DNA of 64,000 nt from Bin55 sp964572845 (lineage in GTDB: Bacteria; Pseudomonadota; Gammaproteobacteria; Pseudomonadales; Azotimanducaceae), in NCBI GenBank assembly GCA_964572845.1, contig CAZNFX010000001.1:310001-374000 (forward strand). The letters are read 5' to 3'. Under the pieces are notes generated by a model, which did no database searches, was not told the origin of the DNA, and saw nothing but the letters and a program-made list of their open reading frames with translations. This document shows positions 25,269 through 33,467 of the stretch, in pieces (positions within the stretch are counted from its first letter, which is position 1; each line of letters starts with the position of its first letter). Both the position numbers and the translations under genes were made by a program.

Positions 25269-27272
25269 ATGCGACGCATACTAGTAACAGCTGCACTTCC
25301 GTACTCCAATGGTGCAATTCATCTCGGCCATTTGCTTGAGCAAATCCAGACTGACATTTGGGTGCGGTTTCAGAAGCTAGTCGGCAATGAGTGCTACTAC
25401 GTTTGTGCTGACGACGCCCACGGTACCGCTACGATGCTTAGTGCAAAGGAGGCAGGTGTTAGCCCCGAGGAGTGGATCGACCGTCTCCGAGCGGAGCACA
25501 TCCGAGACCTCGCATCGTTTGGAGTTGAGCACGACAATTACTACTTGACTCATTCGCCCGAAAACGAAAGTCTTACCCTGGACATCTACGGGAAATTGCT
25601 CGACAAGAGTGCCATATTCACAGACGAAGTCACGCAGCTGTATGACCCAAAGGAGAACATATTCCTAGCGGACCGCTATGTACGCGGCAACTGCCCGCGT
25701 TGCTTCGCCGAAGATCAACCGGGCGACAATTGCGATGCTTGTGGCGCAACCTACGCCGCAACTGAATTGAAGAATCCTCGATCAGTTCTCTCCGATGCGA
25801 CACCCATTCTCAAGACTTCGACCCACTACTTCTTCGATTTAGCTAAGTTCTCGTCGTTTTTAAGCGAATGGACCACTAGTGGCACTGTGCCAGTCGATGT
25901 CGCCAACAAACTGAACGAATGGCTTGCAGCCGGTCTGAAACCGTGGGACATCAGTCGAGATGCACCCTACTTTGGCTTCAAGATCCCGGACACTGAGGAC
26001 AAGTATTTCTACGTGTGGCTTGACGCCCCGATAGGCTACATGGCGAGTTTCAAGAACTGGTGCGAGAATTCCGATGTAGACTTCGATGACTTCTGGCAGC
26101 AGGATAGATCTACTGAACTACATCACTTCATTGGCAAGGACATCGTCAACTTTCATGCATTGTTCTGGGTTGCCGTACTCGAGTGTGCGGGACTTCGCAC
26201 TCCTACGCGAATTCACGTACATGGACATGTAACCATTGATGGCGAAAAAATGTCCAAGTCCAAAGGTACGTTCATCAATGCATCGACCTACGGTGAGTTT
26301 CTCGAACCCGAAACTCTTCGCTACTACTATGCGGCTCGCCTGACACCAACCATCAACGACATTGACTTCACGTTTTCCGACTTTGTTGCCCGGGTGAATT
26401 CCGACTTAGTCGGCAAGTTAGTAAACATCCCATCCCGTTGCGCCAACTTCCTTGCTCGGAGTTTCAACTCGACGCTTTCCTCCCAACTAAGCGAACCGGC
26501 ACTCTTTGATGAATTCGCACAACGCAAATCGAAGATTGAGAGTCTGTACGAATTTGGAGACACCGCTCAGGTTGTACGAGAAGTCATGGCGCTCGCCGAT
26601 AAGGCCAATCAATACATTGCTGCGAATGCGCCGTGGGAATTGGCAAAACAGGCGGGAAAGCACAACGAGGTACAGAGTGTTTGTACCGTTGCGATCAACC
26701 TATTTCGAACGCTCTGTGTGTACCTTAAGCCCATCGTGCCTCAACTGGTCGCTCGCAGCGAAGAGTTTCTAAGTGCAGGACCCTTAACTTGGAATGATGT
26801 CGACAAGCCACTGTTGGATCATCAAATGGGGCGATTCAGTCGCTTAACGTCACGTGTCGATCCTAAGCAAATTGACAAGCTGATCGACGCATCCAAGGAA
26901 ACTCCCAGCCAGGATAGCAAGGACGACGGCACCAGCGCACCCGGACCATGGATTGGCATCGAGGAATTTGAAAAAATCGATTTGAGAGTAGCTAAGATCC
27001 TTGAAGCGTCTCACGTCGATGGAGCGGACAAGCTGCTACGCCTGCACCTTGAATTGGGCGACGATACTCGAACCGTGTTTGCTGGAATCCGATCAGCGTA
27101 CGATCCTGAGTCATTGATAGGTCGTTACGTCGTCGTCGTCGCCAACTTAGCTCCTCGCAAGATGCGGTTTGGAACTTCGGAGGGTATGGTCCTAGCAGCT
27201 GGACCAGGCGGTGACGATATTTTCCTGTTGTCTCCAGACCAAGGGGCGAAACCAGGTATGGAGGTTCGCTAG
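25269..27272 (+). CDS. metG: Methionyl-tRNA synthetase
   Basis: Class I synthetase, 667 aa. 'TAALPYSNGAIHLGHLLEQI' holds the HIGH-type motif (HLGH). The zinc knuckle 'CPRCFAEDQPGDNCDACG' has the four-cysteine pattern, and 'KMSKSKGTFI' is the KMSKS loop. The C-terminal 110 residues form the EMAP/Trbp111-like tRNA-binding domain ('IDLRVAKILEASHVDGADKLL', 'NLAPRKMRFGTSEGMVLAA') that dimerises the enzyme. ATG 25269 ('RRILVTAALP') is chosen; an upstream frame to 25155 reads through the divergent promoter region. The rnf operon starts 12 bases downstream. Confidence 0.95.
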   Translation: MRRILVTAALPYSNGAIHLGHLLEQIQTDIWVRFQKLVGNECYYVCADDAHGTATMLSAKEAGVSPEEWIDRLRAEHIRDLASFGVEHDNYYLTHSPENESLTLDIYGKLLDKSAIFTDEVTQLYDPKENIFLADRYVRGNCPRCFAEDQPGDNCDACGATYAATELKNPRSVLSDATPILKTSTHYFFDLAKFSSFLSEWTTSGTVPVDVANKLNEWLAAGLKPWDISRDAPYFGFKIPDTEDKYFYVWLDAPIGYMASFKNWCENSDVDFDDFWQQDRSTELHHFIGKDIVNFHALFWVAVLECAGLRTPTRIHVHGHVTIDGEKMSKSKGTFINASTYGEFLEPETLRYYYAARLTPTINDIDFTFSDFVARVNSDLVGKLVNIPSRCANFLARSFNSTLSSQLSEPALFDEFAQRKSKIESLYEFGDTAQVVREVMALADKANQYIAANAPWELAKQAGKHNEVQSVCTVAINLFRTLCVYLKPIVPQLVARSEEFLSAGPLTWNDVDKPLLDHQMGRFSRLTSRVDPKQIDKLIDASKETPSQDSKDDGTSAPGPWIGIEEFEKIDLRVAKILEASHVDGADKLLRLHLELGDDTRTVFAGIRSAYDPESLIGRYVVVVANLAPRKMRFGTSEGMVLAAGPGGDDIFLLSPDQGAKPGMEVR

Positions 27273-27284
27273 GACCCACACAAA

Positions 27285-27854
27285 GTGCCCGATCTCTTCG
27301 TTCTCTTCGCAGGCGCGGCTCTAGTTAGTAACTTCGTTCTCGTTCAACTACTAGGCTTGTGTCCCTTCATGGGAACGTCAAGTCGTATGGAGACGGCGGT
27401 TCCGTTGGGAATTGCCACTGTTTGCGTCATAGCTGTTTCGACGCTTGTCTCGAACACGCTCAACCAATACGTTTTGGTGCCTCTGAACGTAGAATTCCTG
27501 AGAATAATCACATTCATTGTGGTGATTGCTGCGGTAGTCCAGCTGATCGAGAGATATATTCGCTTTGCTAGCCCATTGCTACACCAACTGCTGGGATTGT
27601 ATCTGCCTCTGATCACCAGCAACTGCGCAGTGATGGGAGTGGCGCTGACCGTCGCTGACCTACCTCTAGCTGAAGCACTTGCAGTGGGCGTTGGGGCAGG
27701 AATAGGATTTAGCCTAGTTCTAGTACTTTTCTCTGGACTACGTGTAAGCCTCGATCACTCGAGCATTCCGAAAGCTTTTCAAGGTGCTCCCATTGCACTG
27801 ATTACAGTGGGCATGATTGCATTGGCGTTTACTGGCTTCAAGGGCATGTTTTGA
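27285..27854 (+). CDS. rnfA: RnfA/RsxA, Rnf electron transport complex membrane subunit
   Basis: 189-aa integral membrane subunit with six predicted helices; RnfA and RnfE form an inverted-topology pair that carries an Fe-S cluster between them. Visible are 'LVSNFVLVQLLGLCPFMGTS' (cluster cysteine in LGLCPF), 'LPLITSNCAVMGVAL' (second cysteine) and 'IPKAFQGAPIALITVGMIALAFTGF'. The start is GTG at 27285, 12 bases after metG. Its stop overlaps the rnfB TTG (TTGA). The complex couples ferredoxin/NADH electron transfer to ion pumping, or keeps SoxR reduced. Confidence 0.95.
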   Translation: MPDLFVLFAGAALVSNFVLVQLLGLCPFMGTSSRMETAVPLGIATVCVIAVSTLVSNTLNQYVLVPLNVEFLRIITFIVVIAAVVQLIERYIRFASPLLHQLLGLYLPLITSNCAVMGVALTVADLPLAEALAVGVGAGIGFSLVLVLFSGLRVSLDHSSIPKAFQGAPIALITVGMIALAFTGFKGMF

Positions 27855-28351
27855 TCGAAGCTTTGGCGATTCCAGTCGTGGTGCTTGGTACGGTTGGGGG
27901 GCTACTGGCCGCGTTGATCGTTATGTTTGACGCACTTGTTGGATCCAAGAGGGCCAGCAATGATCTTGTTGTTGCTGTGGACGAACTCCTGCCACAAACT
28001 CAGTGCGCGCAATGCGGCTATCCAGGGTGCAGACCATACGCTGAAGCCGTTGTAGAGGGCGAGAGCATTGCGCTTTGCATTCCAGGCGGCGAGAAGACTC
28101 ACGAAGCCTTGGCAAGTCTTCTCGATCGACCCCTCGGCGACGAAAAGCTTGCCGATCCGTCGGAGATCGTCGCTCGAATACAAGAGGAGAAGTGCGTCGG
28201 CTGCGGATTGTGCGTAGTTGCATGTCCGGTAGATGCAATCATAGGAGCACCTCAATTTCTTCACACAATACTGGAGTCCCACTGCACCGGTTGTGAATTG
28301 TGTGTGCCTCCCTGCCCAGTTGCATGCATTGAATTGGAGGAGCGTGCTTGA
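27851..28351 (+). CDS. rnfB: RnfB/RsxB, ferredoxin-like Rnf subunit
   Basis: 166 aa: an N-terminal membrane anchor (about 2-25), the Fe-S domain 'LPQTQCAQCGYPGCRPYAEAV...CIPGG', which binds one [4Fe-4S], and then two CxxCxxCxxxCP ferredoxin motifs ('CVGCGLCVVACP', 'CTGCELCVPPCP'). It relays electrons within the complex. It is about 25 residues shorter at the C-terminus than the E. coli protein, with all cluster ligands kept. TTG start overlaps the rnfA stop; its own stop overlaps the rnfC TTG. Confidence 0.95.
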   Translation: MIEALAIPVVVLGTVGGLLAALIVMFDALVGSKRASNDLVVAVDELLPQTQCAQCGYPGCRPYAEAVVEGESIALCIPGGEKTHEALASLLDRPLGDEKLADPSEIVARIQEEKCVGCGLCVVACPVDAIIGAPQFLHTILESHCTGCELCVPPCPVACIELEERA

Positions 28352-29406
28352 ACGTCGAAACTTCAGAATTGCCTCCGATGAATTGGCGCACCACTGCGCC
28401 GCAAGACATTCTGGAACGTATCAAAGAATGCAAGATAGTTGGAATGGGCGGTGCAGGTTACCCCACCAACCTCAAGATCGCCGCAGCAATGGATGCCAAG
28501 TCTCGCGTAGTGATTGCGAACGGCGTAGAAACCGATCCTGGTGTTACGGCTGACCGAACCCTTTTAGCCCACCACGGGGAAGACGTACTGGAAGGAATTC
28601 TCATCGTTGCCCGCATTCTCAACACGACATCATGCCACTTGGCCGTAGACGACTCTGACTTGGCATCGGAATTACGGAAATGCGGTCAACATTCCGTTGC
28701 CGTCACACCTGTTAAGCCGTCCTACCAGATCGGCGAAGAAAGGGTGTTAATCAGGAGGTTGACTAACAAGCACATTCCTGCGGATGCCTATCCTGCACAG
28801 GATGGAATCGTCGTCTTGAACGTAGCGACGTTGTACGCGCTTTGCAAATGCGTTCGCGACGGAATCGCACCGACTCACAGAATGGTGACGGTGCTTGGCA
28901 TTGACGAATGGCACCAAATTGGCACAACTGTATGCTCTCTCATACCTGACATTCGAAAAGTCCGATTGGGCAGCAGCGCTACAGGACGTGTGGCCGAACG
29001 CTCCGATGTATTGGAAGCCACCCACAACGCCATTTCGCAAGATCATTCCCTAGATTCGATTGCGTGTATTCGTTGCGGCAAGTGCACGGCCGCATGCCCC
29101 AGGGGCTTACCGGTGGAACGGATGTATGAGGAATCTACGCGTGCAGCTGTTTCTCCCGCAACTCTCCATAATCTCAGGGCATGCAACGAATGTGGCGCTT
29201 GTGTAGTCGCCTGCCCTAGCAGAATTCACCTACTCGACCATATACGCAATCTTCGAAGTCATTGCGAAAGAGAGGCTGTCCGCGAAGAGAACGCCCGAAA
29301 AGCACGTAGCCGTCATCAATCCAAACAGGCGAGAGTGCGCCATAGCGCCGAGATCGATCGCGCTAAACGACGCTCGCGCATGCAGCAAGACCATCAGTGG
29401 CAATAG
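28348..29406 (+). CDS. rnfC: RnfC/RsxC, NADH-binding Rnf subunit lacking the N-terminal domain
   Basis: 352 aa, short for RnfC (about 440 or more in most species). It begins almost at once with the flavin/NADH-binding loop 'GMGGAGYPT' (residues 32-40). The roughly 100-residue N-terminal barrel-sandwich domain that normally precedes it is missing, and rnfB overlaps the start, so it cannot be hidden upstream. 'VIANGVETDPGVTADRTLL', the SLBB-like middle and two CxxCxxCxxxCP clusters (C240/243/246/250 and C279/282/285/289) are intact, followed by a basic, charged C-terminal tail. TTG start by TTGA overlap. It should still take electrons from NADH or ferredoxin. Confidence 0.92.
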   Translation: MNVETSELPPMNWRTTAPQDILERIKECKIVGMGGAGYPTNLKIAAAMDAKSRVVIANGVETDPGVTADRTLLAHHGEDVLEGILIVARILNTTSCHLAVDDSDLASELRKCGQHSVAVTPVKPSYQIGEERVLIRRLTNKHIPADAYPAQDGIVVLNVATLYALCKCVRDGIAPTHRMVTVLGIDEWHQIGTTVCSLIPDIRKVRLGSSATGRVAERSDVLEATHNAISQDHSLDSIACIRCGKCTAACPRGLPVERMYEESTRAAVSPATLHNLRACNECGACVVACPSRIHLLDHIRNLRSHCEREAVREENARKARSRHQSKQARVRHSAEIDRAKRRSRMQQDHQWQ

Positions 29407-30296
29407 GCCAAAAATCTTCGTTGACCACCGAGGGAATCATGGTGCGAGTTGTGGTTGCACTCGTCCCTGGGTTGGCAGTGTCAGCGTGGCTACTCGGCGC
29501 ACGCATTCTCGTTGTGGTCTTCGTTTGTACAGCGGTCGCTGTTGCTACCGAAATGGCTTGTACTCGGTCGTTCAAGCACTTAAAGGATTTCAGTGCTGTA
29601 GTATCAGGACTACTAATCGGCCTATGCATGCCACCAACAGTACCTCTTTGGATAGCAGGCGTGGCCTCGCTGGTCGGCGTCGGTTTGGGCAAGCACGCTT
29701 TCGGCGGCCTTGGAAAAAACTTGTTCAATCCGGCCATGGTGGGCTATGCGGCGGTACTAGTGAGCTTTCCAGAGCAGCTAACCCAATACGATGCGATAAC
29801 AGGCGCGACAGCATTGGAGGTCGTGTCCCATCGCGGTGCATCTACCCTTTCAGAGCTATCCGGCCACGCTTCGCTGGGTTACATAGGCGCGAAGACTCAC
29901 GAATGGATCAACGGAGCGTTCCTGATCGGCGGTTGCTATTTGGTAGCAATTCGGGTTGTTTCGTGGCATATGCCTCTCGCCGTGATTGTCGGCGTTGCTT
30001 TGCCCACCACACTGTTTTACGACGCTGGCAGTGCGTCAAGTTGGGGCTCTCCTCTATTCCACTGCTTTGCAGGAGGCACGATGTTGACAGCCTTTTTCAT
30101 AGCCACTGATCCGGTGACATCGCCCTCCAACACCCATCAGCAATGGATCTACGGTCTCCTTATAGGGTCGATAACAATGGTGATTCGAAAGTACGGATCC
30201 TGGGCCGATGGTTTCGCATTTGCAATTCTGCTGGCGAATGTTGCGTTGCCTTTGATTGAAGGCAAGGCTCGGCCGCGAACTATTTGGAATCGATGA
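29397..30296 (+). CDS. rnfD: RnfD/RsxD, flavinylated Rnf membrane subunit
   Basis: 299 aa with about nine hydrophobic segments. 'AITGATALEV' carries the S/T-G-A-T flavinylation motif, with the FMN-accepting threonine at about residue 138, an ApbE target. 'GKHAFGGLGKNLFNPAMVGYA' and 'FFIATDPVTSPSN' are family signatures. Start GTG 29397 lies inside the rnfC end (10-base overlap). It belongs to the NqrB/RnfD family. Confidence 0.94.
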   Translation: MAIGQKSSLTTEGIMVRVVVALVPGLAVSAWLLGARILVVVFVCTAVAVATEMACTRSFKHLKDFSAVVSGLLIGLCMPPTVPLWIAGVASLVGVGLGKHAFGGLGKNLFNPAMVGYAAVLVSFPEQLTQYDAITGATALEVVSHRGASTLSELSGHASLGYIGAKTHEWINGAFLIGGCYLVAIRVVSWHMPLAVIVGVALPTTLFYDAGSASSWGSPLFHCFAGGTMLTAFFIATDPVTSPSNTHQQWIYGLLIGSITMVIRKYGSWADGFAFAILLANVALPLIEGKARPRTIWNR

Positions 30297-30745
30297 AATC
30301 CATCTTGACGATGACGTTGCTCATGGTTGCCGCAGGCGCAATAGTCGCTGTCGCGAACCTGCAGACTAAAGAACAGGTCGACCGCAACAGCAAACTGATG
30401 GAGTTACAGCGACTCGAAGGACTTGTCGATGAATTGGATCCCGTGAAACTGTGTGAACGTGGAATCCGTCTGCTTCAAGTCGAGACTCGGGGATATGGTG
30501 GGTCCATGGTTGTCGCCATTGCGGTGCAAGAAGGAGAATTGCTTGGAGCTCGAGTCATTCGACACTCCGAAACTCCAGGATTTTCCGAGGTCTTGGAACC
30601 AGAAGATTGGCTAGGCAGATTTGGTAGAGAGCCTCTCGAAGAGATCGACGCGGTGTCACGTGCAACTGTTACGACGAATGCTGTATTGCGTGCAATACGC
30701 GACGCCGTGCTTTCTGTCGATTGGGAGGTAGAGGAGGAGTGTTAA
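30293..30745 (+). CDS. rnfG: RnfG/RsxG, short form with altered flavinylation motif
   Basis: 150 aa, about 50 shorter than typical RnfG. An N-terminal membrane anchor (about 3-22) precedes a periplasmic FMN-binding domain containing 'RVIRHSETPGFSEVLEPEDWLGRF', equivalent to the 'HHETPGL' block of E. coli. The usual S/T-G-A-T FMN attachment site reads S-R-A-T (residues 122-125) in 'IDAVSRATVTTNAVLRAI': glycine is replaced by arginine while the threonine is kept. ATG 30293 overlaps the rnfD stop (ATGA); a TTG nine bases earlier is possible. Identity is sure from context; covalent FMN loading is uncertain. Confidence 0.88.
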   Translation: MKSILTMTLLMVAAGAIVAVANLQTKEQVDRNSKLMELQRLEGLVDELDPVKLCERGIRLLQVETRGYGGSMVVAIAVQEGELLGARVIRHSETPGFSEVLEPEDWLGRFGREPLEEIDAVSRATVTTNAVLRAIRDAVLSVDWEVEEEC

Positions 30746-31314
30746 AGGGCGCACTTGTTGATGGCCTGTGGCGTAGAAATCCCGCAACAGTGCAACTGTT
30801 GGGTCTATGTCCGCTACTAGCCGTGAGCTACAACATTCGTAACGCGCTAGGTCTTGCAGCCGCCAGTTCGTTTGTATTGATTGGTGCTTCGCTAACGATC
30901 ACATCGATCCGTCGGTTCATTCAGCCAAACGTGAGGCTGCCTTGCTTTGTTCTAGTAATCGCTACTCTGACTACGGTGGCCACGTTGTTCATGGAGGCGT
31001 ATGCATACTCTATCTACGTACAAGTCGCTCTCTTCGTGCAAATCATCGTGACGAATTGCATGATATTGGGCCATATTGAATCAGTAGCCTTTAAGCAGCC
31101 TCTTACGGTCTCTCTTGCCAACGCCGTTGGCACTGCTGCAGGATTTTCCTGTGCATTGCTTGCGCTTGGATCCATCCGCGAATTGCTGAGTCCCTTAATT
31201 CCACTAGTTGAGCAGCCTGTCGGCGCATTTTTCGTTATGGGTCTGAGTTTGGCTGGCTTGAATGGCGTCAGCCGATTCATAGACTACAAGTTTCAGCATC
31301 GGGCCAGCAACTAG
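30739..31314 (+). CDS. rnfE: RnfE/RsxE, Rnf membrane subunit
   Basis: Partner of RnfA with six helices. 'GLWRRNPATVQLLGLCPLLAVS' and 'VTNCMILGHIESVAFKQPL' hold the two conserved cysteines that ligate the shared cluster. 191 aa from the GTG at 30739, chosen because GGAGGT lies 9 bases upstream; a TTG at 30721 is in frame but covers that ribosome site. The start overlaps the rnfG stop by 7 bases. Last gene of the six-gene rnf operon. Confidence 0.93.
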   Translation: MLKGALVDGLWRRNPATVQLLGLCPLLAVSYNIRNALGLAAASSFVLIGASLTITSIRRFIQPNVRLPCFVLVIATLTTVATLFMEAYAYSIYVQVALFVQIIVTNCMILGHIESVAFKQPLTVSLANAVGTAAGFSCALLALGSIRELLSPLIPLVEQPVGAFFVMGLSLAGLNGVSRFIDYKFQHRASN

Positions 31315-31324
31315 CACGAATACT

Positions 31325-32032
31325 ATGACAAGCAATGTGATGAACGGCGAAAGAGCCAATTTACTTGAAGATCTCTGTCGGGGTTATCGGCTCTTCGCGG
31401 CACTTGGTTGGGGAGCAACAGGCGACGGGCACATCAGTGCTCGAGATCCTCACGAGACGGACTGCTTCTGGATGCTCAAGTACGGAGTGGCGTTTGGCCA
31501 GGCTACGCTAGAGGATCTCGTGTTGCTAGGTCCCGATGGTTCCACTGTAGAAGGTGACGGAGAAGTCAATAGTCCAGCGTTCAAAATTCATCGACCGATA
31601 CTTACAGCACGAAGCGATATCGTGTCGGCCGCCCATACGCACACGGACTGGGGAACACCGTTTTCGGCAGAAGCTCGACCTTTAGAACCGATCACCCAGG
31701 AAGCGTGCTTCTTCTTTGAAGATAACGTCGTATTCGACGACGACGAGGTCCAGATTCAAAATCTCGCCGCTGGCGAACGCCTAGCCCAATGTCTCGGGCA
31801 CAACCACGCCGTGGTTCTGAAGAATCACGGCTTACTGACCGTTGGGTCAAGTGTTGCAAGAGCAATCTGCCGATTTGTGCTACTCGAGAAGGTTTGCGAA
31901 GCACACATGAAAGCTCGCCAAGCCGTGCCAATCGACGCGGACGCTGCTCGCTATGCAAAGTCTGACTTAACCCGAACCGGCGCTTTGGAGAACATGTTTC
32001 GGTATCTGGCGAAGCATCACGCCGTGTACTGA
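31325..32032 (+). CDS. Class II aldolase/adducin family protein
   Basis: 235 aa, zinc-dependent aldolase fold. 'GDGHISARDP' resembles the G.GN.S phosphate-binding loop, 'KIHRPILTARSDIVSAAHTHTDWG' carries the HxH zinc pair, and 'VVLKNHGLLTVG' the third histidine. Members include fuculose-phosphate aldolases and decarboxylases; no substrate can be assigned. It follows rnfE by 10 bases, so probable read-through, and is convergent with the next gene 5 bases away. Its place between rnfE and nth breaks the usual Pseudomonas order. Confidence 0.85.
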   Translation: MTSNVMNGERANLLEDLCRGYRLFAALGWGATGDGHISARDPHETDCFWMLKYGVAFGQATLEDLVLLGPDGSTVEGDGEVNSPAFKIHRPILTARSDIVSAAHTHTDWGTPFSAEARPLEPITQEACFFFEDNVVFDDDEVQIQNLAAGERLAQCLGHNHAVVLKNHGLLTVGSSVARAICRFVLLEKVCEAHMKARQAVPIDADAARYAKSDLTRTGALENMFRYLAKHHAVY

Positions 32033-32037
32033 GCTAG

Positions 32038-32469
32038 CTACTCGCAATAGATCTGAACGGTGTCTTCGTCGTCCTCGATGTCGACCCGCAAGTTCGATAT
32101 CGCCTCATAGAACTCCTCGTCACTGATCTCTCCCAGATTGGAAAGGTCAATGCCGCTCCCTTCTATCGCATCGCGAGCTGGTTCAGGCACGAATTCTGAG
32201 AACTTTGTGCCCAGCCTAACAAGCTTAAGGGGCACCCGTATATCCACTTTCTCCGAATCTCCTGAGACTACGAGTACACGGAGAAACGTGGGACGACGAG
32301 TTGTGCTCACGTTCGACGTGCTCTCTGTCGATTGTGAATCTCGATGGGATTGAACGGAGGGTTCATTGAACTGCTTCGGCTGCAGGCTTTCGAGCAGCTT
32401 CGTGGCCTCCTCGACGGTAATCTTGCCTTCGGTAAGCATATTGAGGACTTGCTCAATTTCCTTGGACAT
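32038..32469 (-). CDS. SHOCT/YvlB-LiaX N-terminal-like domain protein
   Basis: 143 aa. The N-terminus 'MSKEIEQVLNMLTEGKITVEEATKLLESL' is the short SHOCT-like helical pair found at the start of YvlB/LiaX and related proteins. A Ser/Thr/Gln linker follows (about 33-58), then a small domain 'LRVLVVSGDSEKVDIRVPLKLVRLGTKF...IDLSNLGEI...VDIEDDEDTVQIYCE', which resembles the strand-rich part after SHOCT in Firmicutes and Chloroflexi proteins. No membrane segment. Function unknown; relatives sit in envelope-stress operons. Such a protein is unexpected in a gammaproteobacterium, and its upstream region is strikingly AT-rich. Confidence 0.75.
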   Translation of the reverse strand: MSKEIEQVLNMLTEGKITVEEATKLLESLQPKQFNEPSVQSHRDSQSTESTSNVSTTRRPTFLRVLVVSGDSEKVDIRVPLKLVRLGTKFSEFVPEPARDAIEGSGIDLSNLGEISDEEFYEAISNLRVDIEDDEDTVQIYCE

Positions 32470-32797
32470 ATTCTTGCTCCAATGTTTCTGCTTTCATCTA
32501 TATATCAAAATTAACATGACTATTAAGTATATTACCAAAATATAGTCTTTAAATCATATTTATTAATGTTAATTGAAATTAAATTGATTCGGCATGACTC
32601 AAGAATCCTGCGACAGCTCTTCGCATTAGCTGCGCCAGCAAACTATAGATGATCAGTTGCAAACGAAGAGCGGCTCAACTAGCTCGTGTAGATTCCCTCG
32701 ATGTTGATGTAGCCATCGAAGCTTCGCGACGGGCAACACAGGCTAGTGCAATCCTATAATCCGATGCCATCGACCGTCCATCCTTCGCGGTGTAGCG
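32470..32797. other. Intergenic region with AT-rich island and inverted repeat
   Basis: 328 bases between the divergent SHOCT-like gene and nth. About 32500-32590 is far more AT-rich than anything else in the window, with runs of TTAA, ATATAT and AAATTAAATT; it lies just upstream of the reverse-strand gene. Further on, GCTCTTCG (32616-32623) and CGAAGAGC (32664-32671) form an inverted repeat with a partly pairing interior. No ORF or tRNA seen. Confidence 0.55.
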
Positions 32798-33436
32798 ATG
32801 AACCGAAGCATTCGCACACAAATATTTGCAAGATTGCAAGAGGACAATCCGGACCCTCGAACAGAATTGACGTACAGGACTCCGTTCCAACTGCTCATTG
32901 CCGTTATCCTGTCGGCACAGGCGACCGACGTAAGCGTCAATGCCGCTACGAAAGACTTGTTTCAAATTGCTCCCACACCCGAGGCGATGCTGAAGCTAGG
33001 ATCCGATGCCCTCAAGAATTACATTCGAACCATTGGTCTTTTCAACACCAAAGCCGTCAACATTTTGAAAACGTGCCAAATCCTAGTTGAGCAGCACGCC
33101 AGTGTGGTGCCCAAGAGTCGCGAAGAACTCGAGAAACTGCCTGGAGTCGGTCGCAAGACCGCCAACGTCATATTGAATACTGCATTCGGCTTGCCAACAA
33201 TCGCAGTGGACACGCACATATTTCGCGTATGCAATCGGACAAGGATTGCAAAGGGCAAAACGCCCAGAGAAGTTGAGGATAGACTCGTTAGGCTGGTTCC
33301 CAAGGAGTACCAATTGGGGGCGCACCACTGGCTCATTCTTCACGGGCGCTATGTGTGCACTGCACGAAGCCCAAAGTGCACAAGCTGTCCTATAGAGGAC
33401 CTTTGCGAGTTCAACAAGAAGAATCTTGACGACTAA
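32798..33436 (+). CDS. nth: Endonuclease III
   Basis: DNA glycosylase/AP lyase for oxidised pyrimidines. 212 aa, colinear with E. coli Nth. The helix-hairpin-helix 'LPGVGRKTANVILNTAFG' carries the catalytic lysine, 'IAVDTHIFRVCNR' the catalytic aspartate, and the [4Fe-4S] site is C187-x6-C194-x2-C197-x5-C203 at the C-terminus. Normally directly after rnfE in related genomes; here two genes intervene. Confidence 0.96.
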   Translation: MNRSIRTQIFARLQEDNPDPRTELTYRTPFQLLIAVILSAQATDVSVNAATKDLFQIAPTPEAMLKLGSDALKNYIRTIGLFNTKAVNILKTCQILVEQHASVVPKSREELEKLPGVGRKTANVILNTAFGLPTIAVDTHIFRVCNRTRIAKGKTPREVEDRLVRLVPKEYQLGAHHWLILHGRYVCTARSPKCTSCPIEDLCEFNKKNLDD

Positions 33437-33467
33437 TCAAACGGGTTGGCCGGTTTTACAAACCCGA

